From contig OW388290.1 in assembly GCA_936450465.1 (NCBI GenBank), positions 27,207,457 through 27,271,456 of the forward strand: a DNA stretch of 64,000 nt, in the 5' to 3' direction. Positions 36,705 through 48,500 of this stretch are shown piece after piece. A program made the position numbers and the translations under genes. How positions within the stretch are numbered: the first letter of the stretch is position 1; every line of letters starts with the position of its first letter. Source of the stretch: Gibbula magus (Eukaryota > Mollusca > Gastropoda > Trochida > Trochidae). Under the pieces are notes generated by a model. The model did not search any database. It was not told the origin of the DNA and saw only the letters and a program-made list of their open reading frames with translations.

Positions 36705-38739
36705 CATTAAAAACCCAATAAATCACCAGGTATTGATGATATTATACCAGAACTTATTAAGAATTCGGGAGATATTGTAGTCCCATATCTAGAATTATTA
36801 TTCAACATTATATTAGAAAATGGTACTTTTCCATCCTGTTGGTCAATCGGTATTATCGTCCCGCTCCATAAACAAGGTAGTCTGGATAACCCAAATAATT
36901 ACAGAGGGATTACTCTTTTGAGCATTTTTAGTAAAGTTTTCACTTCTATCATTAACAGAAGATTAGTATCGTGGGGAGAGACAATGAATAGAATTAGTGA
37001 ATCTCAAGCAGGATTTAGAAAGGGATATACCACCACCGACAATATGTTTATACTACAAAGTATTATACAAAAGTATTTCAATGCCAAAGGAGGCAAACTC
37101 TATGCTCTCTTCGTTGATTTCGAAAAAGCTTTCGATTCAGTTGACAGACAGAAATTATGGTCTCTTTTCAATAACCATGGTCTTAGCCCGAAAATGAAAA
37201 AACTTCTCCATAACATGTATGAAAATGTTAAAGCTTGTGTAAAAAATAACAATGAATTCTCAGACTGTTTTGAACTACAACTTGGTGTAAGACAAGGATG
37301 TATACTAAGCCCATTTTTATTTTCATTTTTCATAAATGAATTAGCAACCCAAATTGAAAGCAATTGTGAGTATGGGGTACAGTTACACCCCGATCTTGTA
37401 CATATTTTTCTGTTGCTCTTTGCAGACGATATCGTGTTATTCTCTAGTACTGTAGCAGGTTTACAAAGACTTATAAATGAACTAGAGACTTATTGTAACA
37501 ATTACAAATTAACTGTAAATAGAAGCAAAACCAAAATAGTAGTGTTTAAGAAAGGAGGGCGTTTATCAAAAAATGAGAAATGGTGTTATAAAAGCAAAGA
37601 ATTAGACTGTATTAGTTCGTACAAATATTTGGGATTGTTCTTCAGTAGTTGTTTATCGTGGACAATGCATGCTAATTATGCTTGCCTTCAAGCAACAAAG
37701 GTGATGATTGGTATCTTTAAACAGTTAAATGTTCTCGGTGACATTGATATAAGTGCATACTTTAAAATATTTGATGCAAAAATTAAACCAATTTTATCAT
37801 ACGGGGCTGAAATCTGGGGGTTTAATTATTACGTAGATATTGAAAGAGTACAATTGAAAGCATGTAAAACATATCTTGGGGTGAAAAACAACACTACGAA
37901 CACAGTGGTTTATGGAGAATGTGGTAGATACCCAATGCACCTATTCACAAGTATTAAAGCCATAAAGTATTGGTTAAAGTTATTGAAAATGCCTTCATAT
38001 CGTCTACCAAAGAAATGTTACAATATGATGATGTTATATGATAAGAATGGTCATAAAAATTGGGTCACTTCTGTAAGAAATTTCTTATCCACAAAGGGTT
38101 TTGGTTTTGTTTAAATAGACCAGTGTGTTGGTTCAAACGAGGACTTTATTTGTCAAGTAACGAGGAGATTAAAAGATATTTATTTACAAGAATGGACTGA
38201 AAACATATCCCTTTCTAGTAAGTGTCTATATTATAGGATGTTAAAATGTACTCTAGAATCAGAAATTTATCTTTCATGTATAAATGTCAAAAAGTTTAGG
38301 ATAGCCTTAAGTCGATTAAGATGTTCATCACATGATTTATATATCGAAAGTGGAAGATACAAATCAGTCCAAAGAGAAAATCGAATATGCAGACTTTGTA
38401 ATAATAACCAAATAGAAGATGAAAATAATTTTCTTTTAATTTGCCCTATTTATAACTCACTGAGGAAGTTGTATATTAAAAACTATTACTATGTCCATCC
38501 GAACCTTTATACATTTTGTAGACTTGTTAAGTAACACAAAAATTACAGTTATTCAAAATCTAGCTATGTTTATTTACCATGCTATGGTATTCAGAACAGA
38601 ATATATTTCTACACATAATATAAGTTATACCTAATTGTTGAATATCATTTTCATTGTATTTGATGTGCGTGTACATATTATCATTGACATGTATTGTACT
38701 ACAGGCCTGTGGCCTTTCAGTACTGGAAATAAAAAAAAA
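36705..38739 (+). mobile_element. 5'-truncated non-LTR (LINE-like) retrotransposon
   Basis: About 2 kb of the 3' part of a non-LTR retrotransposon: most of the reverse transcriptase, the C-terminal knuckle region and a ~205-base 3' UTR. The UTR ends GGCCTTTCAGTACTGGAAAT with AATAAA at 38728-38733 running into a short poly(A) at 38739. The endonuclease domain and any ORF1 are absent, which fits the incomplete reverse transcription typical of target-primed insertion. I cannot identify a target-site duplication by eye. Clade is not assigned; there is no RNase H domain. Confidence 0.85.
36711..38534 (+). pseudogene. Reverse transcriptase ORF2 fragment with one in-frame TAA
   Basis: A single reading frame runs from the truncation point to TAA at 38532-38534, interrupted only by TAA at 38112-38114. 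In order it shows NKSPGIDDIIPELIK, NNYRGITLLS, ESQAGFRKGYTTTDN, LFVDFEKAFDSVD (motif A), GVRQGCILSPFLF (motif B), LLLFADDIVLFSS (motif C, catalytic ADD at 37422-37430), NRSKTKIVVFKKG and YKYLGLFFSS. The product would copy element RNA at a nicked target. After the stop the same frame continues: LKDIYLQEWTENI, LYIESGRYKS, then RICRLCNNNQIEDENNFLLI with CxxC but Asn where the relative at 15700-15981 has His, then CP and LRKLYI. The ATG at 36918 is only the first one in the frame; true homology begins at the 5' break. There are no frameshifts, so the copy is fairly young but dead. Confidence 0.9.
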
Positions 38740-41700
38740 TCAAGACTACATAACTTCAAGTACAGCGCGTTCCTTTCTGTTTCATAAAATGCATGGATCT
38801 AAATAAAACATTGCCTAGACGTCCATAAAGTTGTCAGAATTATATATGATAAAAACTTGCGGTTGTATTACATAGATGCCCTACTTCAATTCACCACCTT
38901 TCCTTTCGTTACTGACTAAGCGTCTTCTTCACAATCATGGCCACAGTAACTATCACAGCATCACGACAATAGATTTACCGACTTTAAAACAACAAAAAAT
39001 CAAAATCAGGCTGCACGAACAAAACTCCTCACATTTCTCCAGTCTTAAAGGTGCATGTACAATGTATGTGTTGTTGGGGTCACATATGCCAAACGCTATA
39101 AATGACGTTGTTTTATTAAGAAGTACTGTTACCAAAAATACTATTTTGATCATAGGCGACTCAGTATAGAGACGATATAAAGGTAAAAGTAGTGATAACT
39201 GATCATAATCCGGACTATGCACCACGATTGACAAGCATCAAGGAAAGTTATTTACAACAGGCAAAAAGACACATGTCGGTTAAACATGTTCAGTTGGTCA
39301 TATAACTACTATGCATGTATATGGGATGTGTATTTTCGAATGTACATGTATATAATAATGTTACTCAATGTTAATGTAAAAGTAGCAATTATGATATATT
39401 TGGCGATTAGGGATGAAAGTTGAGTGAAATAATTTGTACTGAAATCAGCCCATGTGATATGCTGGAACGTATTGAAGCCAAATAAAATGTTTTAAACACA
39501 ATCGATGCATCTTTAATTGACTTTGAATTCGAGAAAGGATTGACTTGAAGGTTATTTTTCTTATTTATCAGTCCATCCACAAACTCCATTTTCTCCTTCT
39601 AGCCATATGTACGTTCTACCTCTAAACTGCTATAACAAGTCCATTTTGTAATCTTAAGTCCTCAAGTGCCTGATTCCTTTGATCCAATGCTGCGTTTCTA
39701 TGGAATTATTGACCTCCTGAATTGAAATGTGCTTTGTCAATAACTGTATTTAAATCCCAGTTCAAAATGCATGTTTGCAAACGCTATTCTTCTTCATAAA
39801 TGAAACCGTTGCTATATTAATGTTACAAAATCCAAATATACATTATGCACATTGAGCATCTACCTTGAATGTGGAATTCTACGAATTATAAGTACCTTTA
39901 ATATAAGTATCATTAAGATATACTAAAAAAATACAATGTTTGTTGTCAAAAAGTTATATTTCTTAAGAAAAGGGACAGTTTAGCGGAAACGTTTTAAGGC
40001 GTCCTAAAATATCAGAGAGCTCAATGGGGCATAATGTAATCTTATGTTTAAATTACACTGATTTGTTGGGATCGAAGTTAAAGTACGATGCCCAGAAGGA
40101 TAAGATCGAAACTGATTAGGCCAGGATTTGTTTGATTCGACACGTGGGTACGTGTATAACTGATCTCTCCACTCAAGTTAAAAGTCGCGCTCATCAGGTC
40201 AATTTTAACACCCATTAACTCTTCAAGCCGGGACCGTTCGCATTATGATCTTCGTTACGACTGCTGAGCGTGTACAAACAACATCAAGAAGTGCTAAAGG
40301 ATCAACGTAGTATTTACTCGTGATTCCTCGCCGTTTAGCTTGTTATCTTTCGTCTTGCCTTTTTCTCGGTCTTTGTTGCACAACAATGTAAGCGAAATAG
40401 TTGCAGTGATGACTGTCGGGTAATTGGGCGGATTGCGGGAGTTGGCCACCAGGTCGCTCAATTAAGCTCCCCTAACCATCTTCCAAGTCGGATCCAGTAA
40501 AAAGATTGTAAAATCAATGACAGCTTAACCCCCGCACGACCGTGTGCAGCGTAGGGAGTATCTCCTGATCTGCTGGACAAGCCAATTATTTGCTGAAAAT
40601 CGTTCTTGATTCTTGGTTAAGCAACATTGTGACATTTTCATTCGTTTACACATTGAGCACGACTAAGTTAGACCAGCAACAAAGATCTCTCAATTCTGCC
40701 TTTCCGTTTCCTCGGCCCACCCCCTGGGTCGACGGTCTTTAACGACGGGGCAGCACGCTCGGAGGCTAGGAGAAAAGACGATCAGCGCAAGTAGTGGTAA
40801 ACTGTGGAAGCAGTCAGAGACTAAAGCGAGGGCTAAATTGAGGTGTAATAATGTTAGGTGGAGGCATCGAGGCACTGACCATATCAGCCTTCTCTCTATC
40901 CAGTTTCTACAAGCTCCAAATGAAATCCTGACACTATCGTCTTTCTGTAGCGACCATCAGTGATGTCAGAAGGGCGATAATGTCAACAAAGTCGTGACTA
41001 CAGTGCGGAGATGCTTAACTGTGATGGGGACATGCCGCGTATACATCCCCCTTCCTCCAAACCGTCTTGATAAAATCCTTGATTGACCAGAACTTAATGA
41101 CATTTTTGAAGATATGCGCCCATCACCGGTGACCAAAAGAACACCCAGTCACGGAAATCGATAAAATATCCCCATTTTGTGACGCTTGATATAAAAACAA
41201 TCGGGTATTGCAGAACACGACGTTTACACAAATACTTTTCTGTCTTTAGATTGAGTTATCCTCACTATTAAACATGGTTCTGATGGCAATTGATACATTA
41301 CATATGAATAACGTTTCTTTAACTTTGTAAGTGTAAGAGATATTCAAAATTGTGACTTTGAAATGCACTGCATACAGCTTCTGGTTAGGGGATTATTCCA
41401 TTGTAAGATTCACACCTTTCAAACACGTATCGTCAAAACATCAGTAATTTAGACTAACAGGCCTAGTGTTATTCCGGCACATAGAGACGACACACACTCT
41501 GAAGTAGGTCATGTGATGTCAGTTGACTTGTCACGTGACCTCCAAAGTAGTCCGTGTACTGTGAAGGGGCACTAACCATAATTCTAAGAGGCAATTAATT
41601 GATTTCTCTATATGAAAACGGAATTTGACAAAAAAGGTGATTAGCATGTAAGTTTGACTTTAATAGTCAAGGTTTTAAGACTAAGTTAAGGACCAAGCAA

Positions 41701-43240
41701 GCAGCTTTCCAAATTCGTATATAGTGTCCCTCGCCCATGTACATTTGTGTTAATATAAAAGGATCACTACAAAGCCACTGTAAAACAACGTAAACAGCTT
41801 TCCATATGGCATTCCTGAAACAAGTGCAGTGTGCTGATTTATTCAAAGTCTATGAAAACCTTCTGTCACCTTTCTATAATTGCATTCCTTTCTTAATTCA
41901 AAGATGATGTTCAATGTAAGCAGAGATGCAATTAAAGTGACAATTAGATCTACTCGTGCGCTCATATCATCACTGATCAATCAGAACGGCACTCTATTCA
42001 GATCCACAATTAAAATGTACAATGTACTTTGAAAACTGCTGGGGTAGTTAAAGGTCCCCAAGAATCACAGTGTTAGGTCTCAAATGGATGTACAATATAT
42101 GTCATTCTGTAATACTTGCAACACGTAACTCTCATTATATCGAGGGTTGGCGTCAACAAAACCTTCAATCAACTCTCTGTAACTGCTGGTTATCGCAAAT
42201 ATAGCTTAAAACAATGAGCAAAAACAACACATATCTGTTGATTCCAGTTTACTGAACTTCAATCGAATGAACTTTTTCTTTCTTTCAATCAACATGGGAT
42301 TACTCCGTGAAATTGAAACAGAATGACATTCCTTCAATCTATCTTGTCAAGTACTAAAAATGTAAAACTTCAAAACAGCACTCTCTAAATATTTCAAACA
42401 TTATGGATTAAGTTCTGTTTATAATCCTTCATCCAAGTCATAATGAGCCAGGGTCTTATGTATTTTGCCCAATCTCATATTCACGATTATCTTGCTTCTT
42501 TGAATTCTCCCTGCCCTTTACTACACTGGCGATTTATTTACTTACGAAAGACGATAACTCGTGAAATCTCACATTCATCAACAGCCTTTATGGTTTGTCA
42601 GAGTCGACATGTCTGCATGAAATGGCATCACATTGATGACTGAAAGTTCTATTGAAGGTTTCGGCATCATGCTAAAAGCTTGCTGTATCAATACTAGAGG
42701 GTCTTTAGAAGAGATCCATCACTGCCAGTGGTCGTCGCAGTTTGTTTGTGGACTTCGTTTGTGACTTATATATCTAAATAGGGTCAACTGCTGCGCCTAA
42801 CTGTACTATCAATATGTAATCTTCGGGGCTTACAGTTAGCTTTCACCATCAATTTCACATGTTCTTATCTTATCGTTAACGACACATTCCTCTTCCATCG
42901 AGAAGTCCCGTTGGAACCTTCCTTATTAAAGACAGATTCACATGCAATGTGATATATAGTGAACTATGTTTCGCACAAGTGATTTTATCTTCAAGAATGT
43001 TCAAAGTGAATTAGAAAAAAACCGTTTTCGTAAAATGTTGTATTCCTCTGAGAACAAGGCAACCAATTTCACATTTATACAGGATATAACATGTACAAGT
43101 TTCAGTACATTGACATGCTTATTTGACCTCTGTAAGGGACCAGTCATACTTTCTCTCGGCACACAAGAAACAGTAGACAGGTGTTACTTCACTATCAATG
43201 TTATGGCACGTATACGGTATTTACGGCCTAGATCATATGA
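38740..43240. other. no gene recognised; GC-richer patch at 40.1-40.9 kb
   Basis: AT-rich except about 40130-40860, which is less AT-rich and free of visible repeats and contains TCAATTAAGCTCC and GGGTAATTGGGCGG. That patch could be a regulatory element, but nothing shows this directly. No exon is supported. Confidence 0.4.
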
Positions 43241-43247
43241 TTCGACA

Positions 43248-43465
43248 ACTGGGCCAATACGGACAAACTGGGCCAATACAAGAAAAACTGGGCCAATACG
43301 AGATAAACTGGGTCAATATGAGTATGAGCATGAGCAGTCGCATATCTGCTCACCAATCAGGTTTATCATTATTGTTTCAATATAAGTAAGATGGTTGGTA
43401 GCTTCATCTCGGGCCAATACAACGGACCTCGGACCTGTAACTGGGCCAATACGAAAATACGAAAA
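43248..43465 (+). repeat. minisatellite, ~20-bp unit ACTGGGCCAATACG
   Basis: Four near-contiguous units start at 43248, 43267, 43287 and 43307, each beginning ACTGGGCCAATA or ACTGGGTCAATA. After about 80 unrelated bases, GGGCCAATACAACGG and ACTGGGCCAATACG occur again near 43412 and 43440. Each unit carries a CCAAT core. Open frames across the array (43198-43385) are repeat by-products. Confidence 0.75.
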
Positions 43466-44684
43466 AACATCATTATAGTACATGTGCGTTTCACGAATCT
43501 ACAATCTTGTCTCACCATACGAATACTGAAAACGACCAGTCGATATATTTCGTAGATTATATTCTACAATATCAAACATTTGAACATACCCGACAGACCT
43601 TCATCTACTATGCAAGCCTTGCCGCCACTCCTTCGCATCGATGTATGTATAAGGAATCGTTAGCTTAGTATAGTGGTCCATTGTTTTCCTGATTTGATAT
43701 CCATTATGGGAACTTATTTCTACGAGTGTTTACTGAATGATTTTGTGACAAGATCTTCCTCAACAGACGGACACTCAGTATTGTTGAGTCTCGATTGGTG
43801 TCGTTGAAGGATGTTTGTGAAAGCTGAAAGATCAATGGAGCAAACGTAATTTACTTCCTTTGTGGCTTCATTTAATTCCATCGCTCTAAGTTTGCAATGT
43901 AAGGCGTTAGCGCTCCGGGAGAGAAGTACGAGCGTTGATAACGCGACTGTAACGCGTTTCTCTCCCATTCCTCCTTATGTGTTGGTGCTTTGTATTTACC
44001 CGTTGAATAACGTACCTATACGGCTCATGGAAGGCATTTCGATTGTAAATATTGGATTCCTATTCAAATGATGTTTACTTCTTGTTATTTTGCTTGACAG
44101 CCGAGTATTATACCTCGTTAAAACACCATTATATGCCAGTTAACAACTTGACTATTTGAGTGAAAATCTTAATGACGATTCTTTGACTTGCGATAATTCA
44201 ATGAGTATCAATTGACGTTTTATTCCCTTTATAAAATTAAGAAAAGTTATATCTATAAGTTTTTAAAAATCAACAAATGATGATTGACACCTCCGTGTCT
44301 ATCACGACGGTCACATGTACCATATTCTACTGAAACTTCAAACAAAATCTACATTACGCTAAAATGTCATTACATATTAACAGATGAATATTTAAGTACA
44401 ATAATTTCAACAAGAATTACCATCAAAGTAACTTCTTGAGTAAAGGTGAACGTGCGATGTATTGTAATTGGCAAAGTATGTGAAGTTGAAAGTAGAAACA
44501 AAGGATACATCAATCTTGTATATTAACCAAGTAACTTTGTATACTCAATTAGTGAAAATCCAGGTTGAGTAAGTACACTGAATACTATAGGACAATGGAA
44601 ATGGCGATTGATGTGTACAAACAGTGTATGGTCACTGCTTATCATTCCTTTGTGAAATTGGTGCTTTCGTACATGCATTTTAAA
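43466..44684. other. no gene recognised
   Basis: No coding or repeat feature can be supported. Overlapping opposite-strand frames at 43720-44071 lack motifs. Confidence 0.45.
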
Positions 44685-44689
44685 AAATA

Positions 44690-45500
44690 ATATTACAGTG
44701 ATCAGTGTACACGTAGATGCAACCATATTACTACAATGATCTTTATACATTCATGTACAATCGTATGACAACGATATTTGCACATGCATAGATACAGTCT
44801 TGATTCAAATCGACCCTGTTCCGAGGAATTAAATCTACAAAATAGTTCATATGGGGATACGAACTGGTTCTATAGATTCCTCGCCACAAGGTCTGAGGAC
44901 AACCCGTATAGGCCCGTGTTCCGTACCAGTCAAATAGCTGACCAATCACATCATAGTTTTTAAATGGTCGCAGTTTTGAAAGCATTTGTAACAGACGAAA
45001 TGATAGCTGTTTGGAGTTATCTGCCCCTAGCTTATCGCACCGAAATCTTTTGTTGGAGGTCTTGTGATTGGTTAACTGAATTGCGTCAGAACATGCAAGT
45101 ATACGTGTTGTTATCAGACGGTTTTGCGAGGAAACTTCCGAATGATATATCCCGATAAATGTACACTTTTTATTCAGCGCAATACTGTCTATTTTAATCA
45201 GACTTTACATACATAAATATAGTTTACTATGATATTTGTACATGTCTGTGCAAAGTATACAATGATCGTTTAACATGTTTACAGAAAGTGCTGTACATCC
45301 ATAGGCAAGTAAAATAGTACAATATTACAACGTGTTACAATGATCGTTGCACATGCTGCCTATACAACCAGTGTCTTATAATAATCGTTGCACACGCCTA
45401 TACAATCATTGTGTTACACGAATCTTTGTTCATGCTAACACAAGTAAAGTATTACAATGACCTTAAACATACATGTAAAGACACTGTCTATCATTACGAT
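44690..45500 (+). repeat. diverged tandem repeat around TTACAATGATCGTTGCACATG
   Basis: Variants of ATTACAATGATCGTTGCACA recur near 44692, 44730, 44768, 45229, 45258, 45335, 45380, 45415 and 45455. Spacing is about 37-45 bases inside the runs, and GCCTATACAA-like segments lie between. The units flank a 44820-45190 core that lacks them. Strongly decayed, no coding potential. Confidence 0.5.
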
Positions 45501-48500
45501 CACGAACTAAGAATCAGCGATATCCTAGCCATGTTAACATCTATCACCATAAGAGTAAAATATGTCACCCAAATCCATCAATAAATAAGGCATACATTAT
45601 TTAGCCGACCTACTTGACTATACCTCGGGTCGAGGTTAAATTCAATAGCATATTGTCACGAGTTTGTATTGATAAGTGTCATAAACGGGAGTAAGTGACA
45701 TGGCATCAACGACTCGGTGAGGACTTCAAATGTTCTAGATATATCCTCTAAGGTGAATTAGTTTCATTTCCTTATTATACAGAAATTAAACTTGATATGT
45801 GACAAGTTTATTTTGGAATTAACATTTAATAAAAACGAGTAACCAAACTGTATCTTATATCAGATGTAAGTCCTCTGTCCAACCAAAAAGGAATAGTTGA
45901 AATATCACCATAACTGTTATCAATGATTGATCTATTTTGTCAAAAGCAATCGTTAGGATCATCAAACTCTTTCATTGATGAAAGCAGATATTCATCCAAA
46001 GGTCTGCTCAGAAGAAAATAATTCAATAGTTCTGCATAACAGATCTTCTGCCTCGTATGATAGAAGTGTTGTATTGCGTGATTCAACGTATCATTCTTCT
46101 CTGCGTTTCACGATCTTTAAGATCATCCATTTATAAGCACATTTTATTACAACTTCTGAGAACCCAGTCTACTTAAGTAGCCTTATATCTTGTGCGAATA
46201 TGCAGACAATATTCCAAATCGAATACATTGTTTTCGGTGCGAACACATGCAATTTTACAAATCGGCGTATTAAAGTGAAACATCAATACTGACAAATGAT
46301 TCCTGTCTGACCGATCAGATAGAATATTCATCCACGTTTATGACCAGCATTTATCATTTTCTCTTGAGTTATTCTTTTCTACATGTGGTTCAAATAGTGC
46401 GAATCGAAATCGGCCACTGATTGAATATGTTTTGTATGCATGGACAACACAATGTACCTGTTGTATCAAATCAAAGAAATAAGTTGGCCATATACATATA
46501 TACCCCGCTGATGAATAATTTTACATATCTTGCATTTAAAGCAATTGAATCGACTTTTAACAAAATGAGAACGCTGGTTCTAAAAAAGGCGTAAAATTAT
46601 AGTGTGCTTTCACTAAAAGTAATTCTGGTAAAAACTTGATATGGCTATAGTTCATTATTAACATAATTGAATTCGAAAACCTAACATATAATCATTTTTA
46701 CTGAATAACTTTATGATTGTAAAAGTTCACAAGATATAATTGATACCTTGTCTCCATTTACAACGCAATCTGCATATTACCCATAGCATTAACATAAAAA
46801 ATATTGTTATTCATTTCAATCAATTACATTATGCTAAAACAAAACCTGTTGAAACATGTCCTACGTTACAAAATGTTATTTCTATCTGGTTACAAATACA
46901 ACAATATATATCTTTTTAGTCCCATGCACTCCAATACTAACGTCTGAGTAAAATGTTATACCAAAACATCAAAGACCTTTTTATCAAAGAAGTTTGCTTC
47001 AGACCAAAGCAAAAACTCTCCACGACATCCTTCACGTAAAGCAAGTCATGTTGACGGGTGTGTTAGTCACGATCATTGATCTAACAACACAGTAGGTAAG
47101 CAACTACAAGATGTCGCTGTTTCCTGGCACAGACTACAATGAAATGTGGGAGGCGGTCCCTATAGGGTCCTCTTGTGTCATATATTAGGTGCGAATATCT
47201 GCTCTGCTCTACAGTAAGTTAAGGAAATGGTGTCCATTACTGGTGGTTTCTTGGAGTGTTACGCCCTTTTGAACATACTTCGTATTGATTATGTAATTAG
47301 CTTCGTAGAGAATGGAGTTTATCAATTGCCAACTCGTCTATTGATTCTTGGAATAACGGTAAACACAAAAATCCTGAAAAATTTATGAGACTGTTAGTAC
47401 GTACATTAATGCTTCAGGTGTAGCTGTGTGTCAAACATTGACATCTGCCGAGTAACGGGTTATATATTACTTGTTTAACATACACTGGATGAAAAACAAA
47501 CACGAACTGTAATGACACTCATCACTATTCTATGACTATATAATGGATATTTGTAAGAACATAGACCACATAATCAAATGTTACTTACTCAGCATAAACG
47601 AGTGTGGTTTACTTGAAATGAAAGAAATGGAAATAGCGGAGTCGATCAGGCGTATCGAGTTGCAGAATTTCTGCCTGTGAAAGAACTGACAATGTAAATT
47701 CTAAATTTGGAAACTTTAATTAAAGCCTTTGATAACAATTCCACATAGGAAGGCAATATATAGTGTTAAACCTATTGTAACACCGTTTAAACGAATGCAA
47801 ACATGTACAAACATGTCAATACAATTATCATACCTGTTTACACTTTACTATACTGTATTTTTGTAGCCATATACAATAAACACTTAAACACAATAAACAA
47901 CTTCAAACTGGACACATTACCATCTTGATTTGCTATAATTTGTTACTAATTCTACAGCTTTAAGTAATCAACAGTATCATATCTCCTTGGAGGTTGATAA
48001 GAAAAAGCTTACAAACAAAAGGAAACCAATTACTATAAACGATGATGTGTATTTAAGGTGTATACCTATTGCTGCAGTTAGGCCTACATTTGAACCCTTT
48101 GTGAAATACATTAAAAGTACAATTGTAATGATATCGAATAAATCTGGTATTTTTAAGAATTATATTTATAAAATAATACATGTATTATTGATAATTGTGT
48201 TCCTGCAGTACATATATTAACCAGCGTACAATCGCTAATATTGACTTCATATTTAAGAATGAATTACTGCTGTTCTCCAAACTAGTCATATGTACAAGCT
48301 CGTAAAATTAGTTAAGTTTATTGAAATGATACCAATTTGAAACAATCATAAGTGTAAAGACAGCAATTCTCGGGGTTAACGTTTGAATTTCCAGTTTAAG
48401 CATACACGCTGCAATCAGTGTCCATATTTATCATCTATAATTAGATACCATTGCAATAATTAAGATAATCTAATCGGAATAAGTTCACATTGTTATAACA

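Noticed and set aside
36997..37363. Frames overlapping the reverse transcriptase in other frames or on the opposite strand
   Set aside because: They are shadows of the RT frame, which carries all the motifs.
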